Of a DNA stretch of 64,000 nucleotides, positions 29,580 to 39,718 are shown piece by piece. The stretch comes from Bacteroidales bacterium (GTDB lineage Bacteria; Bacteroidota; Bacteroidia; Bacteroidales; VadinHA17): positions 17,187 to 81,186 of the forward strand of contig JARKQN010000110.1 in NCBI GenBank assembly GCA_029974835.1. Reading direction: 5' to 3'. The notes under the pieces were generated by a model, which saw only the letters and a program-made list of their open reading frames with translations, had not been told where the DNA came from and did not search any database. Every line of letters starts with the position of its first letter. Positions within the stretch are counted from its first letter, which is position 1. The position numbers were made by a program, and so were the translations under genes.

Positions 29580-30986
29580 ATGAAAAAAACTACCGGAAGA
29601 AGCACCAGGCGCGAATTCCTGGCTAAAACCACCGTTGCTGCAGCAGGCCTTGCACTCGGAACCAAGGCATTGACAGCATCTGAATACAGCAGGATAACCG
29701 GCTCTAACGAAAAAATCAGGGTCGGCTTTATCGGCCTCGGAAACAGAGGGTCGCAGTTGCTGCGGCTCTTTATGTCGAACCCCGATTGCGAAGTCGCAGC
29801 TTTCTGCGACGTTTATGAACCTTACATGTCCCGCGACAGGAGCCTGGTGGAACCGAGATATATCAGGGAACTCGGAAGCCAGATTCCTCAGATGGGTGAG
29901 AAATTTCAGAATCCCGTAAAAAAATATTCCGATTTCAGAAAACTGCTGGAAGACAAAGATATCGATGCCGTGGTTATTGCAACTCCCGACCACTGGCACA
30001 CCATCCAGACTATCCAGGCAATACAGGCCGGGAAAGATGTTTATGTCGAAAAGCCGTTAACGATAACAATCAGAGAGGGAAGAATGATGGTCGAAGCCCA
30101 GGCAAAAAGCAAACAGGTGGTGGCAGTCGGTCTTAACAGAAGGGGCAATTCCGTATATCAGAAACTTGCCAGGGAGATTCCCGCCGGCAAAATAGGGAAA
30201 GTAACTGTGGCCCAGGCTTTCAGAATAAACAATATGTTTCCCGACGGCATCGGCAAAATGAAGGATGAAAACCCTCCTGCAGGTCTTAACTGGGACATGT
30301 GGCTGGGTCCAAGGGCCTACAGGCCTTACAGATACAATATTTCACCCTATAAATTCAGATGGTGGAGCGATTATTCAAGCCAGATGGGTAACTGGGGTGT
30401 ACATTTTATGGACGTAATAAGATGGATGGCAGGGGAAACCGCACCCGTTGCAATTTCAGCTCACGGAGGCAGGTACATCGTTGCCGACGACAGCGATATC
30501 CCCGATACAATGCAGGTAACATACGAGTTTAAATCGGGACTGATTGTTAATTTCTGCATATACGAAGCAAGCAGCGGCGGACTTTTTCAGTTCGGAGAAG
30601 TGGAACTGAGAGGTACAAAAGGAACCCTGTGGGCCAATGAAAGCGGCTACAGAATTACTGCAGCCCGGCCGGGACAGTTCCAGACATGGACAAAACAGAT
30701 TGAGGATGAGGTTTTTGATTCACGCAATGAGCCTCTTCCCGATGGCAGCAGCCGCGACAGTACTGCAGCCCTTGTACGTAATTTCCTCGACTGTGTCAAA
30801 TCGAGGCAGACACCCCTCTGCCCGCTCGAAGAGGGACACAGGTCAACAAGCTTTGCCCACCTCGCAAATATCGCGGTTAAGGTTAAATCAAGGCTCGAAT
30901 GGGATCCGGTGAAGGAAAGATTTACAAATAATGAAGCTGCCAACCATCTGCTTCATTATGAATACCGCAAACCCTGGAAATTATAA
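29580..30986 (+). CDS. Gfo/Idh/MocA family oxidoreductase, Tat signal
   Basis: Tat motif RREFLAKT; RVGFIGLGNRG; DVYVEKPL. Confidence 0.92.
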   Translation: MKKTTGRSTRREFLAKTTVAAAGLALGTKALTASEYSRITGSNEKIRVGFIGLGNRGSQLLRLFMSNPDCEVAAFCDVYEPYMSRDRSLVEPRYIRELGSQIPQMGEKFQNPVKKYSDFRKLLEDKDIDAVVIATPDHWHTIQTIQAIQAGKDVYVEKPLTITIREGRMMVEAQAKSKQVVAVGLNRRGNSVYQKLAREIPAGKIGKVTVAQAFRINNMFPDGIGKMKDENPPAGLNWDMWLGPRAYRPYRYNISPYKFRWWSDYSSQMGNWGVHFMDVIRWMAGETAPVAISAHGGRYIVADDSDIPDTMQVTYEFKSGLIVNFCIYEASSGGLFQFGEVELRGTKGTLWANESGYRITAARPGQFQTWTKQIEDEVFDSRNEPLPDGSSRDSTAALVRNFLDCVKSRQTPLCPLEEGHRSTSFAHLANIAVKVKSRLEWDPVKERFTNNEAANHLLHYEYRKPWKL

Positions 30987-30997
30987 AATCGGGTGGC

Positions 30998-31975
30998 ATG
31001 GAAAAGGGAAAAAATCATTACACACGAAGAGGCTTTGTTAACCTGATGGCTTCTGCAGCTGCCGCCGCTCCGGCAGCTTATGTGACAGGTTATCTCCCCG
31101 AAACACCTCAGGAGCCCGAAGGGAAACGATATATTCACATATTTACAAAACCCCTGCAGTGGCTCTCTTACGATATGATGGCCGGGACGGTTGCAGCTGC
31201 CGGCGCCCACGGAATCGATTTACCGGTGCGCCCCGGCGGCCATGTTCTGCCCGAAAATGTTAAAAGAGACCTGCCCCTCGCCGTAAAGGCTGCCAGAAGT
31301 CACGGCCTCAGGGTCGATATGATCGTGACTTCCATTACAGCTGCAGGAGAAAAATATACCGAAGATATTCTGGGAACGGCATCAGACCTCGGAATAAAAT
31401 ACTACCGGCTCGGGTATATCAACTATGACGAAAAAACAGGCATCTGGAATACTCTTCAGAAATACAAACCTGTTTTCGGGGAGCTCGAAAAATTAAACAG
31501 AAAATACGGTATTCACGGAGCTTACCAGAACCATTACGGAACAAGGATTGGAGGACCGGTATGGGACCTGTTCGAACTCCTTAAAGACCTGGATCCCCGG
31601 TATATCGGATGCCAGTACGATGTGAGGCATGCCGTGGCTGAAGGAGGTAGCTCGTGGGTGAACGGCCTTAAACTGATTGCCCCGTGGGTGAAATGCACCG
31701 ATATAAAAGACTTTAAATGGACACAGGCCGGAAACGGCAGGTGGAACCCCGAAAGTGTCCCGCTCGGAAACGGGATGGTGAACTTTGAAGAGTATTTCAG
31801 AATAGTAAAAAGTTACAATATCACCGGTCCCGTGTCAATACACCTCGAATATCCTCCGTTTGAAAGATTCAATGAGAAACTGCCCGACGAAGAGAAACGG
31901 AAACTCTTCATCACTGCAATGAAGAAAGATGTAGATACACTGAAGGGATTTTTTGAGAAATATCAGCTTGATTGA
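30998..31975 (+). CDS. Sugar phosphate isomerase/epimerase-like TIM barrel, Tat-like signal
   Basis: TRRGFVNLMASAAAAAPAA leader; AP-endonuclease-2/XylA-like barrel (YRLGYINYD; GCQYDVRHAVAEG; SIHLEYPP). Confidence 0.82.
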   Translation: MEKGKNHYTRRGFVNLMASAAAAAPAAYVTGYLPETPQEPEGKRYIHIFTKPLQWLSYDMMAGTVAAAGAHGIDLPVRPGGHVLPENVKRDLPLAVKAARSHGLRVDMIVTSITAAGEKYTEDILGTASDLGIKYYRLGYINYDEKTGIWNTLQKYKPVFGELEKLNRKYGIHGAYQNHYGTRIGGPVWDLFELLKDLDPRYIGCQYDVRHAVAEGGSSWVNGLKLIAPWVKCTDIKDFKWTQAGNGRWNPESVPLGNGMVNFEEYFRIVKSYNITGPVSIHLEYPPFERFNEKLPDEEKRKLFITAMKKDVDTLKGFFEKYQLD

Positions 31976-31984
31976 GAAAAACGG

Positions 31985-33367
31985 ATGAACAGAAGAGAAT
32001 TTGCAAAAAAGGCCGGCATTGTGGCTGCCGGTCTGGGTGCCTTGCAGGCAGCGGGAGTGTCCGGCTGCGCAGGCAGGAAAAATACCATTGAGATCATTGC
32101 CGCAAAAGGCGCTTTTGAGAAAGAACCTCTTTTAAGACCTTTCGGATTCAAGGGAGGATACATGACTGAAATATGGCAGACGGCAGCAATGCTTGAAAGT
32201 GCCAGCGGTATAAAAAAGACAGGTGTCTGCACGCAGAATGTGCTCTGGAGCGACGCCGGAGTATTCGCCGCCAACGACGAAGAAAAGGGGAATGCCCTGA
32301 TGTACGACCTGACAAACCATGCTCTTAAGCTTGTAACCGGAAGAAGGTTCAGGACACCGGTCGACCTCCTTGAATCAGTTATTGACGAGTTGCTCGATTA
32401 CGGCCGCAAATCGACAGGCAAAGCCGATCTCAGGAAAACATTCGTGCTTAATTCCCTCGTCGGAGTTGACAATGCCGCCTGGCTTCTGTATGCCGCAGAG
32501 AACAAAATTAACTCCTTCGATGAGATGATCCCTGAGGAGTACAGGGCAGGTCTGAGCAATCATCATGATAAAATTGCCAGCATTCCGCTTATGGCATATT
32601 CCATCCCGGTGGAAGAAATCAGGGCTGCTGCTGATCAGGGTTATTTCTTTATGAAGATAAAGATCGGACAACCCGGGACACAGGAGGAGATGCTTCAGAA
32701 GGACATGGAGCGTCTCACCGCAATACATGACGCCATCGGGGGCGCAAGAACGCCATGGACCGGTGACGGCAGGCTTCCGTACTATTTCGATGCCAACGGC
32801 AGGTATGAAAAAAAGGAGACTCTTCTGAGACTGCTTGACCATGCCCGGAAAATAGGTGCTTTCGATCAGATAGCAATTATTGAGGAGCCGTTTCCGGAAG
32901 AGGCTGAAATCGATATATCCGATATCCCGGTGAGAATTGCAGCCGATGAGAGTGCGCATACCGATACTGATGCCCTCGAAAGGATAAAAAGAGGATACCG
33001 CGCCATAGCTTTGAAGGCAATAGCCAAAACCCTCAGCATGACTCTGAAAATCATAAAAGTTGCAAGGGAACATAAAATACCATGTTTCTGCGCCGACCTG
33101 ACCGTCAACCCGCTTCTGGTGGAATGGAATAAAAACGTGGCAGCAAGGCTTGACCCTTTCCCGGGACTGGGTCTTGGTCTGCTCGAAACCAACGGACACC
33201 AGAACTACGCCAACTGGGCCGCAATGCGCGGGTATCACCCGTACCCGTCAGCCCGCTGGGCGGAAACGCGAAACGGCTTATTTGAACTTGACGACGATTA
33301 TTACAGCAAGAGCGGCGGTATTTTCATCGAACCGAAACATTTTACAGATCTGATAAACCGGAAGTGA
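31985..33367 (+). CDS. Enolase-superfamily (mandelate racemase/muconate lactonizing) enzyme, Tat lipoprotein
   Basis: NRREFAKKAG plus lipobox SGC; KIKIG, FDANG, IEEPF, ADES and ALKAI acid/base and metal-ligand motifs. Confidence 0.85.
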   Translation: MNRREFAKKAGIVAAGLGALQAAGVSGCAGRKNTIEIIAAKGAFEKEPLLRPFGFKGGYMTEIWQTAAMLESASGIKKTGVCTQNVLWSDAGVFAANDEEKGNALMYDLTNHALKLVTGRRFRTPVDLLESVIDELLDYGRKSTGKADLRKTFVLNSLVGVDNAAWLLYAAENKINSFDEMIPEEYRAGLSNHHDKIASIPLMAYSIPVEEIRAAADQGYFFMKIKIGQPGTQEEMLQKDMERLTAIHDAIGGARTPWTGDGRLPYYFDANGRYEKKETLLRLLDHARKIGAFDQIAIIEEPFPEEAEIDISDIPVRIAADESAHTDTDALERIKRGYRAIALKAIAKTLSMTLKIIKVAREHKIPCFCADLTVNPLLVEWNKNVAARLDPFPGLGLGLLETNGHQNYANWAAMRGYHPYPSARWAETRNGLFELDDDYYSKSGGIFIEPKHFTDLINRK

Positions 33368-33430
33368 TACATCAGGCAACCCGGAGACGCCGGTAGTGTC
33401 CGGTTCAATAGCCGTCTGCTGCGACCGGCG

Positions 33431-34564
33431 TTAATCGTCAAATGTCATCTTTTTGAAATCAGTAAGGTCGAGGGCCTTCCTGCGGTACATCCTTTTAAGC
33501 TGTTTTTCCTCCTCCTTTTGGGTCAGGCGGCTGAGTCCGAAATAGGAGTACGAAGTAAATTCGTTACCGTATGCCTCAAAAGGCACAAGTGCTTCAATGG
33601 CAGATTTGTATAAGCTTTTTGCAGCATTGTTGTTGCGGTATTTCTTTTCCTGCAGCAATCCTTTAAAAACCAGCAATTCAGCTCTGTAATAAGCATTCGT
33701 ATCGGATCCGGAATGACTCAGAATAACACTTTCAGCTTCATTATATTTCTTAAGCAGAAGCAGGTTCTTGATATACATGGACCTGAAAAGGACATTGGAA
33801 GGATACCTGTTGTACAGTTCCTTTGAATAGGGAAGAGCCCCCTGGTAATCCGTTTCAAAATGCATTTTGATCCAGGAAAGCATTGAGAGCGCTTCAGCTT
33901 TAAGCGCCATGGCTTTATTACTGCAGATTTCGAGCTGTTCGATGCCCTTCTTCATGTTACCCTGTGGAAAAAGAAAAGCAACAGTTTTATATACCGGCCT
34001 TACTTTCGGATATGCATCCCGGTAATAATTATAGACTCCTGAAAAGAAATAGAAGTCAGGGCATTCGTTTGTCAGCTTCATTGAACGCATAAGCGGCCTG
34101 TATGTCTGGGACGCCAGCGGCATTACTTCGCTGCTCAGTCCGTTGTCGGCGTAGAAGAGAAGCAGTAACCCTCTGGCGCTGAGGTTGGCCAGCAGGTATT
34201 CAGTGGAATATCCGTCGGGAGGGTAACTGGCAGGTTCCGATTTTTCAATGCACCCCCGAAGTATCTTCTCATATTTTGCCCTGCCGGGTGAAGAAGCGGT
34301 TAAGGGAAATCCTTCCCAGTAAATCATCATACCCCGGTAAAGATCACAAACAGGATGTCCGGGATGCCGCCGCGCAAGTTCGGCATACACTTCCTCCGCT
34401 ACGCGGAAATCCATATTGTAAATACTTTCTATCCCTTCACTGATCAGTCTTACCGATACCGAGTCCTTTAAAACCTGTCCCTGAGATTTTTCTGCCGGAT
34501 TCAAAAAAAGAAAGGCAGCTGCCAGCAAAAAAATCATGAACTTCTTTATTTCACCCCGGTACAT
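33431..34564 (-). CDS. Secreted TPR-like protein
   Basis: Signal peptide; helical repeats (FRVAEEVYAELARRHPGHPVCDLYRGMMIYWEG). Confidence 0.6.
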   Translation of the reverse strand: MYRGEIKKFMIFLLAAAFLFLNPAEKSQGQVLKDSVSVRLISEGIESIYNMDFRVAEEVYAELARRHPGHPVCDLYRGMMIYWEGFPLTASSPGRAKYEKILRGCIEKSEPASYPPDGYSTEYLLANLSARGLLLLFYADNGLSSEVMPLASQTYRPLMRSMKLTNECPDFYFFSGVYNYYRDAYPKVRPVYKTVAFLFPQGNMKKGIEQLEICSNKAMALKAEALSMLSWIKMHFETDYQGALPYSKELYNRYPSNVLFRSMYIKNLLLLKKYNEAESVILSHSGSDTNAYYRAELLVFKGLLQEKKYRNNNAAKSLYKSAIEALVPFEAYGNEFTSYSYFGLSRLTQKEEEKQLKRMYRRKALDLTDFKKMTFDD

Positions 34565-34630
34565 AAATTAAGGATAATGAAACGGAATTAAGGAATGTAA
34601 AGGTAATCAAATAACATTTACAATCCGGTG

Positions 34631-34661
34631 TTTGATATACCTGGCTAAATTTCTATTTTTG
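34631..34661 (+). promoter_or_regulatory. Bacteroidota promoter TTTG-N19-TATTTTTG
   Basis: TTTG 34631-34634, TATTTTTG 34654-34661, antiporter ATG at 34679. Confidence 0.65.
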
Positions 34662-34678
34662 GATAGCGGTAGAAACAG

Positions 34679-36154
34679 ATGACGCTCACAACAGATAATA
34701 TATTGCTGATTGGTTCACTCCTTTTATTTGTGAGCTTACTGGCGGGAAAGGCCTCTTTCAGGGTAGGAATTCCCACTCTTCTGTTTTTCCTGGCAGTAGG
34801 GATGATTGCCGGTTCGGATTATATCGGCGGAATAAGTTTCAACAACCCCGGTGTTGCACAGTTAATAGGAATTATAGCACTCTGTTTCATTCTTTTCTCC
34901 GGCGGATTTGAAACTGACTGGAGCTATGTGAAGCCCGTGATAGGGCAGGGGCTTATGCTGTCCATTCTCGGGGTTTTCATTACGGCTGTTACCCTTGGTC
35001 TCTTTGTCTGGATTATTTCGGATTTTTCAATCTGGGAAGGATTGCTGCTCGGTGCTATTGTTTCATCAACTGATGCTGCTGCTGTTTTTTCAATACTGAG
35101 AAGTAAGAACCTGGCGCTGAAGGGGCATATAAGGCCGCTCCTGGAGTTTGAGAGCGGCAGCAACGATCCGATGGCGAACATCCTTATGGTCGTCTTTATC
35201 AGTATCATACTGAACCCGGGAAAGCCTGTCTGGTCGGTTCTTCCGCTCTTTGCCGAACAGTTGCTGATAGGTGCCGCCTTCGGAGTATTCTTCGGTTTCG
35301 TAGGCAGGTTTGTCATCAACCGGATTGGCCTCGATTATGAAGGGTTATACCCGCCGCTGGCCATAACCCTTATGCTGATGACTTATTCCGTAACTTCGTC
35401 CATCGGAGGGAATGGTTTTCTGGCAGTTTATCTTTCGGCCCTCTGGCTTGGCAACCAGGAACTGCTTCACAAACGGACAATAATGAAGATGTTCGACGGC
35501 CTGGCATGGCTCATGCAGATCATATTGTTTATAACGCTCGGACTGCTGGTTACTCCCGGACATATTCTTCCTGTTATCGGTATCGGCCTTGCAGTATCCG
35601 CATTTCTGATTTTTGCCGCAAGGCCTCTGGCTGTCTATATCTGCCTTCTTCCTTTCAAAATGAAAAACAGGGTCAGAGGCTTCATTTCATGGGTGGGACT
35701 GAAAGGTGCAGTGCCGATAGTTTTTGCCACGTTCCCGCTGATGGCCGGCCTCGAAAAGGCAGAAATGATATTCAATATTGTATTCTTTATTTCAATCACA
35801 TCCGTACTGCTTCAGGGCACAACAATACCGGTTATGGCCAGATGGACGCACGTTTCCCTTCCTTCCAGGGTGAAGCCTGTTACTCCCGCCGATATATTGC
35901 TCTCGGAGCCTTTCAATAACGCGATGGCCGAAGTAACAATTACGGCTGCATCACCAGCGGCAGGCAAAAAGGTTATTGACCTCGGTTTCCCTGAAAACTC
36001 AAGAATAGCGCTTTTAAGGAGAGATGAGAAATATCTGATCCCCGACGGCCAGACAATTATAATGCCAGAAGATAAACTGATACTTATTGCGGGAAATAAA
36101 AAAATTCTTGATTTCCTCATTCAGGAAATTTGTTCTCTTAAACAATCCGAATGA
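34679..36154 (+). CDS. Potassium/proton antiporter (NhaP2/CvrA-like, CPA1)
   Basis: About 12 TM segments; FSGGFETDW, SSTDAAAVFSIL, LEFESGSNDPMA; C-terminal RCK_C-like domain. Confidence 0.9.
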   Translation: MTLTTDNILLIGSLLLFVSLLAGKASFRVGIPTLLFFLAVGMIAGSDYIGGISFNNPGVAQLIGIIALCFILFSGGFETDWSYVKPVIGQGLMLSILGVFITAVTLGLFVWIISDFSIWEGLLLGAIVSSTDAAAVFSILRSKNLALKGHIRPLLEFESGSNDPMANILMVVFISIILNPGKPVWSVLPLFAEQLLIGAAFGVFFGFVGRFVINRIGLDYEGLYPPLAITLMLMTYSVTSSIGGNGFLAVYLSALWLGNQELLHKRTIMKMFDGLAWLMQIILFITLGLLVTPGHILPVIGIGLAVSAFLIFAARPLAVYICLLPFKMKNRVRGFISWVGLKGAVPIVFATFPLMAGLEKAEMIFNIVFFISITSVLLQGTTIPVMARWTHVSLPSRVKPVTPADILLSEPFNNAMAEVTITAASPAAGKKVIDLGFPENSRIALLRRDEKYLIPDGQTIIMPEDKLILIAGNKKILDFLIQEICSLKQSE

Positions 36155-37803
36155 AAAAATCCATTGTATTTTCAATTATGCTTATTATTCTTCTGGTTAC
36201 CTCCTGCAAGGGTGATAACCGAGGACTAACTGCGCGGGCCGATATAATAATTTACGGAGGTACTTCTGCGGCTGTCACGGCTGCGGTGCAGGCTGCCGGA
36301 ATGAAACATTCTGTTGTGGTTGTATCGCCCGACAGGCACCTGGGTGGCATGTCATCGTCGGGGCTGGGTTTCACCGATACGGGCAACAAGGAAGTGATAG
36401 GAGGCCTGGCCCGGCGGTTTTACCAGCTGATATACCGGCATTATGCCGACTCATCAGCCTGGGTATGGGAGAAAAGATCGGAGTATGGCAACAGAGGACA
36501 GGGCAACCCAGCTATTGACGGCGAGAAACGTACCATGTGGATATTTGAACCTCATGTCGCCGAGGCGGCCTTCGAAGAGATGATTTCACATCCGCTTATA
36601 AAGGTCTATCGCGAAGAGTGGCTCGACCGTGAAAAGGGGGTGAGAAAAAACGGAAACAGAATAACCTCAATTACAACCCTTAGCGGCAAAACATTCAGCG
36701 GAAAGGTTTTTATTGACGCCACATACGAAGGCGACCTGATGGCCGCAGCAGGTGTTTCTTATACCGTTGGCCGGGAGGCTGACACTGTTTACGGTGAAAC
36801 ATGGAACGGTGTTCAGAAAGGGGTTTTTCACCATGGTCATTACTTTAAAACAGATATTAGTCCGTATGTCATTCCGGGCGACCCTTCGAGCGGCCTGCTG
36901 CCGCGCATATCACCCGACGACCCCGGAGAGAACGGATCGGGCGATAATAAAATTCAGGCATACTGTTTCAGATTATGCCTTACAAAACATCCTGATAATA
37001 AGGTCCCCATCACTGCACCCGAAGGATATGACTCTACACAGTATGAGCTTCTGGTCAGGGTGGCCGAATCGAACTGGAAAGAGTTCTTTTCAAAATACGA
37101 CGCCATACCCAACCGGAAAACAGACGTAAACAACCATGGCCCGTTCAGCTTCGATAATATCGGTATGAACCTGGATTATCCGGAGGCTTCCTATGAAAGA
37201 AGGAAGGAAATTATCGGGGAGCATATCAGGTACCAGAAAGGACTGCTCTATTTCACCGCCACATGTAAACGCCTTCCCGAATGGGTAAGGGAAAGAATGA
37301 AAGAATGGGGATTTGCAAAGGATGAGTTTGTTGATAACGGTTACTGGCCTTATAATATTTATGTGAGGGAAGCCAGACGAATGATTGGCGAATATGTCAC
37401 AACCGAACATGATATCTTAAGCAAAAGGGAAGTTCCTGAATCTGTCGCCATGGGATCATATACCATGGATTCACATAATGTGCAGCGCTATGTAACACCA
37501 GAAGGATTCGTGCAAAACGAAGGCGATATAGGTGTTAAAGTGCCGAAACCCTACAAGATATCACTCGGCTCAATCCTGCCAAAAAGAGAAGAGTGCACCA
37601 ACCTGATTGTCCCTGTCTGTGTTTCATCGTCGCACATTGCATTCGGATCAATAAGAATGGAACCTGTGTTCATGATCCTTGGCCAGAGCGCCGCCACACT
37701 TGCCTCGATGGCAGTCGAAGAACGAAAAACCATATATGAAATTCCGTACAATGAATTAAGAGAGCAACTTATAAAGGACGGCCAGGTGCTTGAATACCGG
37801 TAA
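36151..37803 (+). CDS. Secreted FAD-dependent oxidoreductase
   Basis: Lipobox VTSC; ADIIIYGGTSAAVTAAVQAA FAD motif; GGMSSSGLGFTD. Confidence 0.88.
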   Translation: MKKSIVFSIMLIILLVTSCKGDNRGLTARADIIIYGGTSAAVTAAVQAAGMKHSVVVVSPDRHLGGMSSSGLGFTDTGNKEVIGGLARRFYQLIYRHYADSSAWVWEKRSEYGNRGQGNPAIDGEKRTMWIFEPHVAEAAFEEMISHPLIKVYREEWLDREKGVRKNGNRITSITTLSGKTFSGKVFIDATYEGDLMAAAGVSYTVGREADTVYGETWNGVQKGVFHHGHYFKTDISPYVIPGDPSSGLLPRISPDDPGENGSGDNKIQAYCFRLCLTKHPDNKVPITAPEGYDSTQYELLVRVAESNWKEFFSKYDAIPNRKTDVNNHGPFSFDNIGMNLDYPEASYERRKEIIGEHIRYQKGLLYFTATCKRLPEWVRERMKEWGFAKDEFVDNGYWPYNIYVREARRMIGEYVTTEHDILSKREVPESVAMGSYTMDSHNVQRYVTPEGFVQNEGDIGVKVPKPYKISLGSILPKREECTNLIVPVCVSSSHIAFGSIRMEPVFMILGQSAATLASMAVEERKTIYEIPYNELREQLIKDGQVLEYR

Positions 37804-37866
37804 AAAACAGAATCCGCGAAGATCTGATGCCTGCAGAATCGTTGTTATACCGAAAAACCAGAAACC

Positions 37867-39663
37867 ATGAAAAAGAAAATTCTATTCATCCCGCTTTTGC
37901 TGATCTCCTCAGTAATTCTTTCACAGGAGGATCCTTTTCCGCTGATCGACCTGCATGTTCATACAAAAGCAGATTTTACCATCGAAAAAGCCCTTCAGAA
38001 ATCAAGGGCCGAACATATACAGTACGGCATTGCCGTTAACTGCGGGATAGGATTCCCGGTTCACTCCGGCAAACAGATCGATTCTTTCCTTCTGGGAATG
38101 CGAAAATACCCCGAATTCTTTGTCGGCATGCAGGCCGAGGGCCGGGAATGGGTGAAGATATTCTCAAAAGAGTCGATCGCAAAATTCGACTACGTCTTTA
38201 CCGACGCGATGACATTCACCGACTCAAAAGGAAGACGAAACAGGATATGGATAAAAGATGAAACATGGATAGACGACGAACAGAAATTCATGGATTACCT
38301 GGTGAGAACCATTGTGAAGATAATGAATGAAGAACCGATAAACATATACGTCAATCCTACATTCCTCCCCGAACAGATGGCCGGCAGGTACGACCTCTTC
38401 TGGACAGACAAAAGGATGGATGCGGTTATTGATGCAGCAAAGAAAAACGGAATAGCCATTGAAATAAACAACAGGTACAGGATACCTTCGGAGAAGTTTA
38501 TTCTCAGGGCGAAACAGGCCGGCATTAAATTTACCATCGGTACCAACAACGCCGATTCAAATTTCGGCAGGGCCGAGTATGCACTTGAGATGATAAAAAA
38601 GTGCGGCCTCACCGAATCAGATTTCTGGAAGCCGGTGAAAAAGAACAGAACGGTCGTCACTATCATTGACGATAAGTTTTACATCAACGGCGAAATAACA
38701 TATAAAGGCCGCTACTGGAAAGGCAACAGGATTGAGGGCCTGCTGATGAATTCAAGAATGGTGCAGGGTATATTTGACGACCTTAACCCCGAAACCGTCC
38801 ATCGCTGGGCATACCCCGATACAAAAAAATGGGACCCTGAAAGAAATACCAGTGAGTTCATTCTTAATATGAAAAAATGGGCTGACCACGGCATGCTCTC
38901 CTTCACGGTAAACCTCCAGGGCGGATCACCCCAGGGATACTCCCGGGAGCAGCCATGGCATAACTCGGCGTTTCTGGCCGACGGCAACCTGCGGCCTGAA
39001 TATATGGCCAGGCTTGAACGTATCCTCAACAGGGCCGACGAACTCGGAATGGTCCCCATACTCGGGCTTTTCTATTTCGGGCAGGACGAACGCCTCAAGG
39101 GCGAGGCTGCCATCAGGAACGCCGTCGACAACGTTCTGAACTGGCTCTTCGTAAGAGGTTACAGGAACATACTTATTGAAATCAACAACGAAGCGAATGT
39201 AAAATACGACCATGACATTCTGAAACCCGAAAGGGTACATGAACTTATCGACCTCGTTAAACAAAAAAACCGCAACGGCTTCAGGTTTTATGCCGGTACA
39301 AGCTTCGGAGGCGGATTTATCCCCGTGCCTGACGTGGTAAAATCATCAGATTTTATCCTGATACACGGCAACGGAGTCTCAAACCCCGACAATATACTCT
39401 CTATGGTCAACAAAACAAGGGCGGTGGCAGGATATACTCCCAAGCCTGTCCTCTTCAATGAAGACGACCATTACGATTTTGACAGGGAGTGGAACAATCT
39501 TACCGCCGCAGTGAAGGGATATGCTTCGTGGGGTTTCTTTGACTTCAGGATGAATGATGAGCCTTTTGAGTGCGGCTACCAGAGCGTGCCTGTCGACTGG
39601 GGTATCAATTCAGCCAGGAAAAAGGCTTTCTTTGCCCTGCTGAAAGAAATTACGGGCTATTAA
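37867..39663 (+). CDS. Secreted two-domain protein: PHP/amidohydrolase-like N-terminus fused to glycosidase-like TIM barrel
   Basis: Signal peptide; PLIDLHVHTKADFT; C-terminal barrel with EINNEAN and LFNEDDHYDFD resembling clan GH-A acid/base and nucleophile strands. Confidence 0.6.
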   Translation: MKKKILFIPLLLISSVILSQEDPFPLIDLHVHTKADFTIEKALQKSRAEHIQYGIAVNCGIGFPVHSGKQIDSFLLGMRKYPEFFVGMQAEGREWVKIFSKESIAKFDYVFTDAMTFTDSKGRRNRIWIKDETWIDDEQKFMDYLVRTIVKIMNEEPINIYVNPTFLPEQMAGRYDLFWTDKRMDAVIDAAKKNGIAIEINNRYRIPSEKFILRAKQAGIKFTIGTNNADSNFGRAEYALEMIKKCGLTESDFWKPVKKNRTVVTIIDDKFYINGEITYKGRYWKGNRIEGLLMNSRMVQGIFDDLNPETVHRWAYPDTKKWDPERNTSEFILNMKKWADHGMLSFTVNLQGGSPQGYSREQPWHNSAFLADGNLRPEYMARLERILNRADELGMVPILGLFYFGQDERLKGEAAIRNAVDNVLNWLFVRGYRNILIEINNEANVKYDHDILKPERVHELIDLVKQKNRNGFRFYAGTSFGGGFIPVPDVVKSSDFILIHGNGVSNPDNILSMVNKTRAVAGYTPKPVLFNEDDHYDFDREWNNLTAAVKGYASWGFFDFRMNDEPFECGYQSVPVDWGINSARKKAFFALLKEITGY

Positions 39664-39718
39664 AGCAAAACTGAAAAATATTACCATGCCAATATTAACC
39701 AACCAATTAACCTGCAAT

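Noticed and set aside
32375-33238. 287-aa minus-strand ORF inside the enolase-superfamily gene
   Set aside because: Antisense to a strongly supported CDS, no recognisable domain, composition of an antisense shadow frame.
33387-33431. ACGCCGGT/ACCGGCGT inverted repeat between convergent genes
   Set aside because: Only 8 bp, long loop and no U-tract; insufficient to call a terminator.
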